Assembly (NCBI GenBank): GCA_024278175.1
Contig: JAJRTS010000028.1
Coordinates: 1 to 64,000 of the forward strand
Source of the DNA: Gemmatimonadales bacterium
Lineage (GTDB): Bacteria; Gemmatimonadota; Glassbacteria; GWA2-58-10
Reading direction: 5' to 3'
Length of the DNA stretch: 64,000 nucleotides
In this document: positions 1 through 8,934 of the stretch, one piece after another
How the letters are laid out: every line of letters begins with the position of its first letter
How positions within the stretch are numbered: position 1 is the stretch's first letter
Made by a program: the position numbers and the translations under genes
The notes under the pieces: model-generated
What the model saw: only the letters and a program-made list of their open reading frames with translations
Told to the model about the DNA's origin: nothing
Database searches by the model: none

Positions 1-1
1 G

Positions 2-694
2 AAAAAGATTAAAGAGCGGGAGGCGCGGGAAAAAGAGACTGGGAAGAAGACGCGGGGGAGAAAGCCGAAGCCACCCGATCAAGTTAAGCAAAAGCAGTCG
101 AAGGCAAATATAACTGACCCGGACAGCCGGATTATGAAAACTCGCAAGGGCTATGAGCAAGGATACAATGCACAAGTGGGGGTGACAGAGAAACAGATCA
201 TCATCGCCGAGAACGTGACGCAAGAAGCGAACGACATCAACCAACTGCATCCCATGCTGGAGCGGGCGGAAGGGAATCGCAAGGCAGTGGCCCTGGAGGA
301 AGAGATCGAGGCTTTATTGGCAGATGCTGGTTACTGCAGTGAGAATAACTTATCAAAGAAAGCCTCTGAGGAGCCGGAGTTGTTTATAGCAACGCAGAAA
401 GATTGGAGACAGCGGAAAGCCCTGCAGGAGGAACCACCACCAAGGGGACGAATTCCGAAGGGCTTATCACAGACAGAGCGAATGGAAAGAAAGCTTCGAA
501 CTAAGCGAGGAAGAAAAATCTACAAAAAAAGAAGCCAGACGGTGGAGCCCGTTTTTGGTCAAATCAAAACTGTGCGGGGTATCGACCAGTTTGTACGCAG
601 GGGACTGGATGCGTGCAAAAACGAGTGGTCTCTTATCTGTGCCACGCACAACCTGCTGAAGCTTTGGAGAAGTGGAAAAGCTTGCTGGAATTGA
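2..694 (+). CDS. IS1182-like transposase, 5' end outside the window
   Basis: The reading frame is open from base 2, so the gene begins upstream of the window and only the C-terminal ~230 codons are seen. It is a DDE transposase of the IS1182/IS4-like type. The stretch around residues MKTRKGYEQGYNAQ, the Asp-containing ADAGYCSENNL and the Glu-containing KKRSQTVEPVFGQIK are the usual late-catalytic landmarks of that group. The basic first 40 visible residues (KERERE/KPKPP) match the variable linker seen before the second half of such transposases. The right inverted repeat of the element should lie shortly after the stop, but cannot be identified without the left end. The family call is from motif recognition; the group within IS1182 is not certain. 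Confidence 0.85.
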   Translation, partial: KKIKEREAREKETGKKTRGRKPKPPDQVKQKQSKANITDPDSRIMKTRKGYEQGYNAQVGVTEKQIIIAENVTQEANDINQLHPMLERAEGNRKAVALEEEIEALLADAGYCSENNLSKKASEEPELFIATQKDWRQRKALQEEPPPRGRIPKGLSQTERMERKLRTKRGRKIYKKRSQTVEPVFGQIKTVRGIDQFVRRGLDACKNEWSLICATHNLLKLWRSGKACWN

Positions 695-1198
695 AGATTG
701 ACCAGTAGAGCCAAGTTTCCCGGTTCTTCGGGTTATTGCTCTTGATAAATTTCGGTCACTTTGATAAAATTGATTCGTTGGGTGGAAAAATCTCTCTGAG
801 CTTTCGGGAGTACAAGATCGGCAGTCTGTGCAACAGACTCAGTGGACATCCAATACTCAAATTAACCTGAGAGCAGGAGGGGTGTATCCCTTCAGAACAA
901 GTTAGGCAGCGTGCCCCTTGAGTCTCAGAAGTGATCTCTGCCGTGCATAAATCCTGATCATAGTCTATTGACACCAATAAGGTAACAGGATAAAAACAGT
1001 GCCTGTCGCCGAGGGACCTGATCAAACGGAAAAAGCCTGAAAAAGAGGAAGAGTTTGACCTCGGCAGAGAAGATGAACAAAACAGTTACAATTACTAAAA
1101 AATGCACCTAAATTTCAATAACAAATATCCCACTTATTCCGGCGACATACACAGAGACAAGCTAATGTCATGTTCAGGCCTTTATGGAGGATATTGCC
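695..1198. other. Intergenic stretch after the transposase
   Basis: About 500 bases with no convincing gene. A minus-strand open frame at 756-1025 has no recognisable motif and an unlikely composition. The first bases should contain the right end of the insertion sequence. The last 20 bases carry the ribosome binding site of the next gene (GGAGG at 1187-1191). Confidence 0.5.
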
Positions 1199-2428
1199 AT
1201 GAAAAAGATTATATTACCGGTAACCGTTATAATCGGTTTCCTGGTGGCTGGTTTCCCCACCTGTTCCTGGTGTTTTAACTCCGTGGAACGTGAAGACCTG
1301 AACATCCAGGTGCTTCGTGATTATCTGGCTCTCTCGGACATTGCTGTCGAAGCTCTGATCAGGGAACCGACAAATAACAGCAACTATTCGGAAAGCCTGC
1401 GTGCCTATCCGCAGTATTTCGTGGATTCTTATGCCGTCAGAGCGCTTGCGGTTGCATATGACCTTACAGGTAGAAAAAAGTACCTCGAAGCATGTCAAAT
1501 CTGGTCTGACCGGATGCTTGAGCAGCAGAAAGGGATGAATCCGGAGGGTGCTTACTACATGAATTACCACCGCAAACCCGGCGAGGATTCAGGAGAATGG
1601 TTTGTGGCAGATTGCGGCTCGATAGTGATGGCAATCATTGCAACGGCACTGCGCTGCGACGACCCTTTAACCAGGCGGGAATATCTTGAAAGTGCGGAGT
1701 CGTTCGCCCGCTTGGTGATGACGCGCTACAGCAGTCCATCGGGTGGAATAACAGACGGTATCTGGCATAAGTCGGACAAGGAATGGTGGTGTTCAACCGC
1801 TCTGTTTTCGGCGTTTATGTTCCAGTACTACGGCATTACAGGTAAAAAGGAGTATCTGGACGTGGCGCAGGCGGGCGTGGACTGGTTGCTCGGTTTTGAC
1901 TATGACGGGACAATCCTTTATGATTTCAAGGACGGTGCACCAACCACGATTTTTTACGTTCTCGAGGCTTATTCATCGGCCCTGCCGCACATGCAAAGCA
2001 ACGATCCGCGGAGAGGAGAAGTTATTGGACGTCTCTCTGCGAGCGTTGAATGGATGGCGGACACACAGAATTCAAAAGGGACCTGGGCATACAACCCGGA
2101 CAACTGGGGCGTTAAACTGGGAGGTTTGCCTTGTCATATGCTGATATACCTGCAGTATTGCGCAGCAGACCCCAATTCACAACTGCACCGTTTATCCCGT
2201 ACAGGCAAAATGGTGTTATTGCCTGAGTTGGTCCGGAGTTCCGCCGCTGGAGCGTTGAGTTACTTTTCTTCGATACACCAGAGTGGCAGAAAAGTATTCA
2301 CCCAGCAGGACGCATTCACAATGATGTCTTATGCCGAGAAGCTTTGTCCCGGAGAGCTCTACAGTAAGACAGGTTCCGAATTCCCCTATCGCCGATTTTC
2401 AGAGCAGGAACTCAGCAATATGCAATAA
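1199..2428 (+). CDS. Secreted alpha/alpha-barrel (glycosidase-like) protein
   Basis: A 409-residue exported protein. The ATG at 1199 is preferred over the in-frame ATG at 1184, because GGAGG at 1187-1191 sits 7 nt before it and overlaps the earlier codon. Residues 1-25 form a Lys-rich signal peptide with a hydrophobic core. The rest is helical with repeated hairpin-like units: SYAVRALAVAYDLTGRKKYL and, later, QYYGITGKKEYLDVAQ, each followed by a D/W-rich turn. This is the pattern of six-hairpin (alpha/alpha)6 toroids found in many glycoside hydrolases, lyases and epimerases. No family-specific catalytic residues could be assigned. It lies 60 bases before a beta-helix lipoprotein on the same strand, which suggests joint action on an extracellular polysaccharide. 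The fold is inference; the exact activity is unknown. Confidence 0.7.
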   Translation: MKKIILPVTVIIGFLVAGFPTCSWCFNSVEREDLNIQVLRDYLALSDIAVEALIREPTNNSNYSESLRAYPQYFVDSYAVRALAVAYDLTGRKKYLEACQIWSDRMLEQQKGMNPEGAYYMNYHRKPGEDSGEWFVADCGSIVMAIIATALRCDDPLTRREYLESAESFARLVMTRYSSPSGGITDGIWHKSDKEWWCSTALFSAFMFQYYGITGKKEYLDVAQAGVDWLLGFDYDGTILYDFKDGAPTTIFYVLEAYSSALPHMQSNDPRRGEVIGRLSASVEWMADTQNSKGTWAYNPDNWGVKLGGLPCHMLIYLQYCAADPNSQLHRLSRTGKMVLLPELVRSSAAGALSYFSSIHQSGRKVFTQQDAFTMMSYAEKLCPGELYSKTGSEFPYRRFSEQELSNMQ

Positions 2429-2488
2429 TCCGCTAGTCAGGAGCACCGGCAGAATCTACTGTCACCATTATCGTCGGAGGGTTTTACC

Positions 2489-3796
2489 GTGAATAAAAAA
2501 ATCGCCCCCTGGTCCGCCGCGCTGCTGGTACTGATCAGTATCTCCCTGATTGGCTGTGGATCGCAAAGCCAAACCATTGACGCCGGTGTTCCCAAGACTA
2601 TCACAGTTGCCCAACAGGGCGAGGCCGATGTAACAGGCTCCGATAACACAGCTCTTCAGCGCGCCGCCAATATGCTCTCCCCCGGAGACACGCTGCAGAT
2701 CGGTCCCGGCGAATACCTGATGGACAACGCTCTGGTCATCCCGGTTTCCGGCGTGACAGTCCGGGGAGTACCGGGACGCACCGTGCTGAAGAAAAACCGC
2801 GCGGTTACCAGCCTGATTATCGAGGGCGGCGACTGGGGCGAGGACGTGTTCATTGTCAGCGAGCCGGAAAAGTTCAGAATCGGCATGGGAGTGGCAATCA
2901 AGGACGACCGGAACGCCGGGGGCTACAGCGTGGTCACTGCCACGATCGAGGACATCCGGGGCGATACTGTCTTTACCTCCGAACGCTCGGTCAACGACTT
3001 GAATTACGTGAACGGTAACGCCCGTCTGGAAAGCACTTTCCCTGTGCTGGCCGGCTACGGGCTGAGCGATGTGGTGCTAGAGGGGATCACGGCCGATGGC
3101 AACAAAGACCTGAACCCGTTCGAACTCGACGGCTGCCGGGGCGGGGCGATTTACCTGTTCGACTGCACCAATTCCACGATCCGTAACTGCGTGGCCCGCA
3201 ACTACAACGGTGACGGGATATCGTGGCAGATCACCGACCGGATCACTGTCGAGGCGTGCGAGGCAGTGGGCAACACCGGCCTGGGGCTACATCCCGGCAC
3301 CGGCAGCACCAACTCGGTAATCAGAGACTGTCACTCACACAACAACGGCGTGGTTGGCCTGTTCCTTTGTTACCGGGTCCGGCTCGGGGTCATCACCAAC
3401 AACGTGTTCGAGCACAACGGCCGCTACGGAGTATCGATCGGGCATAAGGATTCGGACAACCTGTTCGAAAACAACATTATCCGCTATAACGGTTTCAGCG
3501 GGGTCTATTTCCGCAAAAACCCGGAGCGAGTGGGCGGACACCGTAACATTTTTCGCAACAACAAAATAAAGAACAACGGAAGCGCAGAGCAGGGCTATGG
3601 GGTTTATGTGGAAGCGGAGAACCAGGGTGAGGTATTCGAGAACAACCTGATTGCCGAGACGCGCGCGGGAAGCGAAGCTACCCAGCGTTACGGGATCTTT
3701 ATCGCTAAAGGAAACAGTTCGGTGACCGCCGAGGGTAACGAGATGAAAGGACACAGCGAGGCGGACTTCCACGACGAGAACCAGCGCAAGCGTTAA
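2489..3796 (+). CDS. Right-handed parallel beta-helix lipoprotein
   Basis: Starts with GTG at 2489, preceded by GGAGG at 2476-2480. The N-terminus has a lysine pair, a hydrophobic core and a lipobox LIGC, so it is probably a lipoprotein. Residues ~40-110 look like a pectate-lyase-type entry coil (ALQRAANMLSPGDTLQIGPGEY). From about residue 190 onward the sequence is a ladder of short N-rich repeats (NSTIRNCVARNYNGDG, NNVFEHNGRYGVSIG, NNIIRYNGFSGVYF), the signature of CASH/NosD-type beta-helices. Such proteins act on or bind extracellular polysaccharides as lyases, epimerases or binding proteins; no catalytic set can be read here. At 435 residues it is of ordinary length. Confidence 0.8.
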   Translation: MNKKIAPWSAALLVLISISLIGCGSQSQTIDAGVPKTITVAQQGEADVTGSDNTALQRAANMLSPGDTLQIGPGEYLMDNALVIPVSGVTVRGVPGRTVLKKNRAVTSLIIEGGDWGEDVFIVSEPEKFRIGMGVAIKDDRNAGGYSVVTATIEDIRGDTVFTSERSVNDLNYVNGNARLESTFPVLAGYGLSDVVLEGITADGNKDLNPFELDGCRGGAIYLFDCTNSTIRNCVARNYNGDGISWQITDRITVEACEAVGNTGLGLHPGTGSTNSVIRDCHSHNNGVVGLFLCYRVRLGVITNNVFEHNGRYGVSIGHKDSDNLFENNIIRYNGFSGVYFRKNPERVGGHRNIFRNNKIKNNGSAEQGYGVYVEAENQGEVFENNLIAETRAGSEATQRYGIFIAKGNSSVTAEGNEMKGHSEADFHDENQRKR

Positions 3797-3865
3797 TCGC
3801 AAAGAATTCCTCGCAGCTTTGACGCGGGGTAGTTCATTCCCGGACCGGTTGTGAGAATTATTTTT

Positions 3866-3876
3866 TCAAAGGTCTC
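3866..3876 (-). repeat. Solo copy of the MITE terminal repeat
   Basis: TCAAAGGTCTC followed by ATT is identical to the right end of the element at 5531-5771, and like it is preceded by a T-run. No partner end is visible between here and the stop codon at 3796. It is either a leftover of an excised or decayed copy, or chance similarity of an 11-mer. Confidence 0.35.
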
Positions 3877-3990
3877 ATTTATATAAGGCCTGTTTTATGC
3901 CCGTGCTTGAATCCCCACAAAATTTGTGTTAGCGTTTCCGGCAGGTAGCGAGTCACGGCCACAGACCAAAAGTACGAAAAGGAATATAAG

Positions 3991-5175
3991 ATGAATAATG
4001 TCACCATCGTTGTCCCGTCATACTGGGGACGCCATGAGGACGAGTCCAAAAGCACGGAGAAAAGCGTTTTCGACCACCCGACCGATCTCTGCGAGGAGGG
4101 CACTCTTGCCAGGCTACTGGACAGTCTTGATATCCTCGACAGGTTTCAGGGCAGGATTGTAATTATCGCTGTTGCCAATGAACTCGAAATCGCCGCTGAA
4201 GTAGAGGAAAAGATCGATAGGATTATCCGCCCCTACCGCAGCCGTTACGAGATAACCTGTATCGGCCAAAATACCCTGGAAAAGATAAAGGCCGGCCTTG
4301 CAAGCCGGGGCGTGTCAGCTGAAGCTCTCCAGATGTTGCGGCTGGATAACTATGCGTCTGTGCGGAACATCTGTTCACTGGCCGGCATACTCCACGGCAG
4401 CTCCTGTACCGTGTTTATCGATGATGACGAAGTTTTTACGGACAGCGGTTTTCTGGACAAGGTCACCCGGAACATGGGACGCTCTCTTGGCGGCGACACT
4501 GTCCAGGCTCTGGCTGGATACTATCTTCAGCCAGACACCTACCTGCTGGACGAAACCGGAGTACCTGACTGGCGCAGACCTTTCTGGAACAATGCCGCGG
4601 CCATGAACGAAGCCTTCTCCCTGATAATAGGGCGGGGAGAGCGCCTGAAACAGACGCCTTTTGTGTTCGGCGGTAACATGGCGCTGGCTCTGGAGGCTTT
4701 GAAAAAAGTTCCTTTCGATCCGAGGATAACACGGGGCGAAGATATGGATTTCCTGTTTAACCTGCGGATCAACGGGATAAAATTCTATCTGGACCGCGAG
4801 CTGTCGATAAAACATCTGCCACCTTCTTCCTCACAGCCGGCCTGGAAAAAACTCCGGGAAGATGCGTTGCGATTCCTCTACGAACGAAAAAAGCTCGAAG
4901 ATCACCGCGAGCTTTCCCGCCGGGAGTTGCAGCCGTATCCGGGTTTGTTCCTCGGGGATGACCTTGAGCAGAGGATACTGGAGACCGCCAGTCTGCTTAA
5001 GGATGACTACGAGTCGAAGGGCAAAATGGAGGAGGTTCGCAGGTGCCGGGAGATTATAAGCATGGCAAGTAACAACCCTTTTGCAGGTTTTGACACCAGG
5101 GCGTGGATGCAGGAGATTACTGCTCACTGGCGGGAGATCACTTTCAAGGCCGATGGGCTTGGTGTCTTGAAGTGA
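3991..5175 (+). CDS. GT-A fold glycosyltransferase, family 2-like
   Basis: A soluble 394-residue protein beginning with the beta-strand MNNVTIVVPSYWGR that opens GT-A glycosyltransferases. The metal/nucleotide-sugar motif is IDDDEVF at residues 143-149 (D144-D146). A second acidic motif, RGEDMDFLF (E250/D251), is placed like the ED catalytic pair of family 2 enzymes. The C-terminal ~100 residues are charged and helical. No membrane segment is seen, so it should work in the cytoplasm on a lipid- or protein-linked acceptor, or make a small glycoside. Neighbours do not indicate the substrate: the upstream genes are secreted carbohydrate proteins and the downstream gene is 690 bases away. Acceptor and donor are unknown. 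Confidence 0.75.
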   Translation: MNNVTIVVPSYWGRHEDESKSTEKSVFDHPTDLCEEGTLARLLDSLDILDRFQGRIVIIAVANELEIAAEVEEKIDRIIRPYRSRYEITCIGQNTLEKIKAGLASRGVSAEALQMLRLDNYASVRNICSLAGILHGSSCTVFIDDDEVFTDSGFLDKVTRNMGRSLGGDTVQALAGYYLQPDTYLLDETGVPDWRRPFWNNAAAMNEAFSLIIGRGERLKQTPFVFGGNMALALEALKKVPFDPRITRGEDMDFLFNLRINGIKFYLDRELSIKHLPPSSSQPAWKKLREDALRFLYERKKLEDHRELSRRELQPYPGLFLGDDLEQRILETASLLKDDYESKGKMEEVRRCREIISMASNNPFAGFDTRAWMQEITAHWREITFKADGLGVLK

Positions 5176-5347
5176 ACACTCACCGAAATGCAAAGCCCGT
5201 GAAAAGACAGGTGACCTGCCCCGGCGAAAACGGGTCCTGTTGATAGCAGAGCAATCGGGCCGCCACCGCCTGAATCAGATCTGATATTTCCTCCGGCGTC
5301 TCTGCGCAGAAAAGTTTGGAAATAGCTTCCTCGGCCCCGCCGATTTT

Positions 5348-5361
5348 TTTAAACGTTTAAA
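5348..5361. promoter_or_regulatory. 14-bp perfect palindrome, possible repressor operator
   Basis: TTTAAACGTTTAAA is perfectly self-complementary with a central CG, the shape of LacI-family operators. It lies about 500 bases upstream of the sugar-porter gene. No LacI-type regulator is present in the window, and AT-rich palindromes of this length can occur by chance. Confidence 0.2.
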
Positions 5362-5530
5362 CAATTAAGTATCACTTGGCTCTGCCAGGGGTTTACAAAA
5401 CATATCTTCCAACTGAATATCCGACAGTAAGTTGTGGAATTATTGGCAACATTTCACTCATTTAAGCTATAAAAATCCGGATATATGGCTTGATCTTGCG
5501 AAGTGGGCTAGATAGGTTCTTTTACATTAA

Positions 5531-5771
5531 GAGACCTTTGATTTAATCAAAGAATTGTGAGGGGGAGAGACAAAACCTTTTAAAAAAGGTTCTTTTCTCT
5601 CCCCCTCACACTCCCCCTCTTTTTTTCCAAAACTTTCTATCAGGGGGAATATCTTTAATCAGGCCATGCAGTTACAATTAACAACCCCTGAATTTTCTTC
5701 TGATACACAAAAATGAGTGATACGAAAAACTTCCTCATAACAATTCAGTCGTCCAATTTTTCAAAGGTCTC
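5531..5771. mobile_element. MITE-like element with 11-bp terminal inverted repeats
   Basis: A 241-bp non-coding element begins GAGACCTTTGA and ends with the exact inverse TCAAAGGTCTC. It is flanked on both sides by the direct repeat ATTAA (5526-5530 and 5772-5776), as expected of a target-site duplication. Inside are a CTTTGATT-T-AATCAAAG palindrome (5536-5552) and a long imperfect hairpin (5557-5609, arms GTGAGGGGGAGAGA...TCTCTCCCCCTCAC). It has no open frame. It has the form of a miniature inverted-repeat element mobilised in trans, but the responsible transposase was not identified. Confidence 0.55.
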
Positions 5772-5866
5772 ATTAAGCATGTGGCTTAGTACCGGTTGCC
5801 AACATTTCTTTTAATCGCAGCTAAACCGAGAGGCTGCTTGCCTGTTTACGGCAAAAAGGATGGTAG

Positions 5867-7228
5867 ATGATAATGGATAATGCCAGGATCGATGAACAGA
5901 ATATCAACTGGAAATACGTCGGCACTGTGTCTTTCATCGCGGCGATAGGAGGCCTTCTTTTCGGTTTCGACACGGGAGTGGTTTCGGGAACGATCGGCGG
6001 GCTTGTGGAAGAATTTGCGCTGAACGCCTGGCAGGAAGGTTTCGCCGTAAGCAACTTGATTATTGCCTGTATTTTAGGTTCCGTTATCACCGGTCCTCTC
6101 ACCGACCGCTATGGCCGAAAAAAAATGCTTATCGGCGCAGGTTTCCTTTTTACTGTTTCGGCGGTACTTTCCGGCCTGCCCCAGAATTACTGGCAGCTTA
6201 TCGTTGCCCGCAGCATCGGCGGTTTCGGTGTGGGAATCGCTTCGGTTCTTTCACCAATCTACATCGCCGAACTCTCACCGGCACGCGTGAGAGGCGCGCT
6301 TGTTGCGGTCAACCAGCTTGCTATCGTGGTCGGAATTCTGCTGACTTACATCAGCAACTGGATCCTGGTCGACATCGGCGTTAACTCCTGGCGGTGGATG
6401 TTTGAAGTGGAGGCTGTCCCTGCCCTGTTTTTTACACTGGCTTTGTTTTTTATTCCCGAGAGTCCCCGCTGGCTGGCAAAAAATAAACAGGATAGCCTGG
6501 CGCTGAGTGTTTTCCGGAAAATTGGCGGAGAAGATTATGCAGTCAAGGAAATGGAACTGGTGAGAGCCGCGCTCGATAAGGAAGAGGGCGGTATGCAGGA
6601 ATTGCTGAATCCCAAGGTGAGGCTTGTTTTGATTGTCGGATTTGCCCTTGCGATATTCTCGAATTTCACGGGCATCAACGTAATTATTTATTACGGGACC
6701 GAGATATTCTCGATGGCCGGATTTGTCGAAAAAGCTTCCTCTTTCAAAGCCCAGATGATTATCGGCCTGACTAACCTGATTTTCACTTTCGTGGGAATGG
6801 CGCTCATTGACAGGGCGGGAAGAAAAATTCTGCATATCGTTGCCTACGCCATTATGACTGTCTCCATGCTGGCCCTGGGGCTGATGTTCGGGATGAAGGA
6901 CGTTAACCCTGTATTGATGGTTATCCCCGTGATGACCTATGTCGCGTCTTTCTCAACCGGTGTCGGTGTCGTGATCTGGGTCTATCTCTCTGAAATGTTT
7001 CCCAATAAGATCCGCGGCGCCGCCATGGGCATTGCCACCATGCTGGTCTGGACGGCTAATTTTGCGGTCACGCAGTTCTTCCCGATTCTGCGCGATTTAA
7101 TGGGTGGTAACGTTTTCTTTATTTTTACCGCTGCCTCCTTTGTGGCGTTTATTGTTACGATGATTTTGATGAAGGAAACAAAAGGGTTGCAGCTTGAGGA
7201 GGTAGAGCGGGCTTTTGAGACAACGTGA
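5867..7228 (+). CDS. Sugar:proton symporter, MFS sugar porter family
   Basis: A 453-residue, 12-segment membrane protein with the hallmarks of the MFS sugar porter family (XylE/GalP/AraE relatives): LLFGFDTGVVSG in the first helix, DRYGRKK in the 2-3 loop, PESPRWL after helix 6, DRAGRK in the 8-9 loop and ETKGLQLEEVE at the end. It should import a monosaccharide with protons. ATG at 5867 is chosen because AAAGGATGG ends a few bases before it; a second ATG lies at 5873. It is convergent with the sulfatase operon and may supply its sugar, which is inferred from position only. Confidence 0.92.
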   Translation: MIMDNARIDEQNINWKYVGTVSFIAAIGGLLFGFDTGVVSGTIGGLVEEFALNAWQEGFAVSNLIIACILGSVITGPLTDRYGRKKMLIGAGFLFTVSAVLSGLPQNYWQLIVARSIGGFGVGIASVLSPIYIAELSPARVRGALVAVNQLAIVVGILLTYISNWILVDIGVNSWRWMFEVEAVPALFFTLALFFIPESPRWLAKNKQDSLALSVFRKIGGEDYAVKEMELVRAALDKEEGGMQELLNPKVRLVLIVGFALAIFSNFTGINVIIYYGTEIFSMAGFVEKASSFKAQMIIGLTNLIFTFVGMALIDRAGRKILHIVAYAIMTVSMLALGLMFGMKDVNPVLMVIPVMTYVASFSTGVGVVIWVYLSEMFPNKIRGAAMGIATMLVWTANFAVTQFFPILRDLMGGNVFFIFTAASFVAFIVTMILMKETKGLQLEEVERAFETT

Positions 7229-7483
7229 CCCAGACGTCAAAGTGAAAAATTCAGCGGACAGTCGCCCCGGGAAACTGGCCAAGACCGTTAATGTAGTGTT
7301 TTACAGATTATACTCCGGTTGGCCTTCACACAAAACCAGGCCCGGTTAGATCAGATGATTGTCCGGCAAACGCATCTTTCCATGACCTGCGGTTTATTCT
7401 TTTAGGATCAACCAGAGCATAAGTTTGTAAAGCTTCAGGGGAACCTCTGACAATTATCTTTTCGGCTGCACCCGGTACGCAAC

Positions 7484-7497
7484 CGCCCGGCCGGGCG
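7484..7497. terminator. GC-rich palindrome after the sulfatase gene
   Basis: CGCCCGGCCGGGCG is a perfect 14-bp palindrome, 7 bases beyond the stop of the minus-strand sulfatase. It lacks a following U-run, so it is at best a weak stop or RNA-stabilising hairpin. Confidence 0.3.
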
Positions 7498-7504
7498 AAC
7501 AGGA

Positions 7505-8821
7505 TTACAAAAGCCGGATCAGTTCGGGATTATCGCCTGTATCGACCATCCATTGCTTCAGCTTTTCCTTCAAATCCCGCTTGACCGTCGCCAGCTCCGG
7601 CGAACCGGCCAGATTAGTAAATTCCCAGGGATCGTTTTCAAGGTCGTAAAGCTCCTCGGCCGGTACCGGGTCTTCATTGTAGATATCGGCCAGCGGCTGA
7701 GGCAGCTCCCCGGCCTGTCTGAGCCTGACTATCTCCTGCCAGCTTGCGCCATTGGCGATATCTCCGACCGGCAGAAAGGGAAAATTGGTAAAGGTCCGGA
7801 TATACTTGTACCTGTGGGTGCGGGCGCACCTCATCACGAACTCGTCGGCGTGTGCGTTGCGCTCGGCGAAAACGACATCCCTGACCGAATCGGTCCTGCC
7901 TGCGAGCAAGGGCAGCAGATTCTGTCCCTGCATATCCTCCGGGACCGGCAGGTTCAACCCGGAAAGGATGGTCGGCGCCAGGTCCACGAAACTGACCAGC
8001 GCCTCCGTAGCCATTCCGGCCCTGGTCAGTCCGGGCCAGGAAACGATCAGCGGCACGAGCAGGCCCGGGTCGTAAAGGGTGGCTTTCGCCCTGGGGAACG
8101 GCAGCCCGTTGTCACCGGCGAAAATCACGATCGTACGGTCCCTGATCCCCTCGTTTTCCAGCTTTTTCAGGAACGCGCCCAGGTGGTTGTCCATCCAGGT
8201 GATATCGCTCAGGTAGCCGGCGAGGTCTTCCCGGACAGCCTCGGTATCCGGCAGATACGGCGGCACCCTGATCCCCTCGGTGCCGTAAATATTCTCATGT
8301 TTCCAGGTGCGGTGGGGTTCCACGTATCCGAGCTGGTAGAAAAACGGCTGATTCGCCCGCAGGTCGTCAAACGACTCTTCGATTTGTTTGGCTTTGCCCA
8401 GGTGCCATTTCTCCCAGACGCAGCAGCGGTATCCCAGTTGCTCCAGGGCGTCGGTAAAGATAAATTCAGCACCTCCCAGCGGGGAGTGCAACACTTCCGT
8501 GCCGGTCGTATGCGGTGTTTTTCCCGTATAGAGGGCCGAGCGGTTGGGACTGCACTGGGGAGAAGCGCAAACAGCGTTGGTAAAGCGGACTCCCTCGCCG
8601 GCAAGCGCATCCAGCATGGGAGTGCGCACAACAGGGTCACCATAGCACCCGGCGTGATCACGTCCCTGGTCATCCGAAATAGCCAGGACGATATTCGGCA
8701 GGTCAGCGGAGTTTCTGTTGCCGCAATTGAGCAGACCGCCGGCCAGGCCAAGCCCGATGGCGGAGCCCAGGGTACTGATAAAGTGTCGCCTGCTGGGATT
8801 CGGATCTGGCTCATTCATCAA
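7505..8821 (-). CDS. Cys-type formylglycine sulfatase, Tat-exported
   Basis: A 438-residue type I sulfatase. The signature C-x-P-x-R is CSPNR at residues 90-94, so Cys90 would be converted to formylglycine. The metal-binding start is SDDQGRDHAGCYG near residue 50, and FAGDNGLPF supplies later metal ligands. The N-terminus SRRHFISTLGSAIGLGLAGG is a twin-arginine export signal. It hydrolyses a sulfate ester on a sugar, probably outside the cytoplasm. Small size and sequence style resemble heparan-type or exo-sulfatases, but the substrate is not readable. It is last in the operon of ThuA protein, isomerase and oxidoreductase. No anaerobic maturase or FGE gene is in the window, so maturation must be encoded elsewhere. 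Confidence 0.9.
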   Translation of the reverse strand: MMNEPDPNPSRRHFISTLGSAIGLGLAGGLLNCGNRNSADLPNIVLAISDDQGRDHAGCYGDPVVRTPMLDALAGEGVRFTNAVCASPQCSPNRSALYTGKTPHTTGTEVLHSPLGGAEFIFTDALEQLGYRCCVWEKWHLGKAKQIEESFDDLRANQPFFYQLGYVEPHRTWKHENIYGTEGIRVPPYLPDTEAVREDLAGYLSDITWMDNHLGAFLKKLENEGIRDRTIVIFAGDNGLPFPRAKATLYDPGLLVPLIVSWPGLTRAGMATEALVSFVDLAPTILSGLNLPVPEDMQGQNLLPLLAGRTDSVRDVVFAERNAHADEFVMRCARTHRYKYIRTFTNFPFLPVGDIANGASWQEIVRLRQAGELPQPLADIYNEDPVPAEELYDLENDPWEFTNLAGSPELATVKRDLKEKLKQWMVDTGDNPELIRLL

Positions 8822-8861
8822 CTTTCCCCCCTCCCAAAAGAAATCCCTGAAAATTGACTAT

Positions 8862-8888
8862 CCCCGCGGCAAGCCACGAGGTTTTTTT
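8862..8888 (+). repeat. Intercistronic hairpin followed by T7
   Basis: CCCCGCGGC-AA-GCCACGAGG forms a 9-bp stem with two mismatches, then TTTTTTT on the plus strand. Both flanking genes are on the minus strand, so it would terminate antisense transcription or act as an RNA processing or stability element inside the operon. It may also be a dispersed palindromic repeat. Confidence 0.3.
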
Positions 8889-8934
8889 GTCGATCAAACC
8901 GTTATCGACAAGGTTGACCTTATTATCCCGGTTC

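Larger units (their letters stand above)
5176..5866. other. Intergenic region with palindrome and MITE-like element
   Basis: This holds a 14-bp palindrome at 5348-5361 and the element at 5531-5771, each listed separately. On the minus strand, 5174 to about 5345 is an open tail of ~52 codons (it includes AETPEEISDLIQAVAARLL) that ends in TGA. It has no start codon and a stop immediately upstream. It may be a decayed gene end, but no family is recognised. The leader of the sugar transporter occupies the last ~90 bases. Confidence 0.5.

Noticed and set aside
756-1025. Minus-strand 89-codon frame after the transposase
   Set aside because: No motif, no context; probably chance in IS-flanking DNA.
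7553-8857. 434-codon plus-strand open frame opposite the sulfatase
   Set aside because: Antisense shadow of a GC-rich gene; no motif, while the minus strand carries a complete sulfatase signature.
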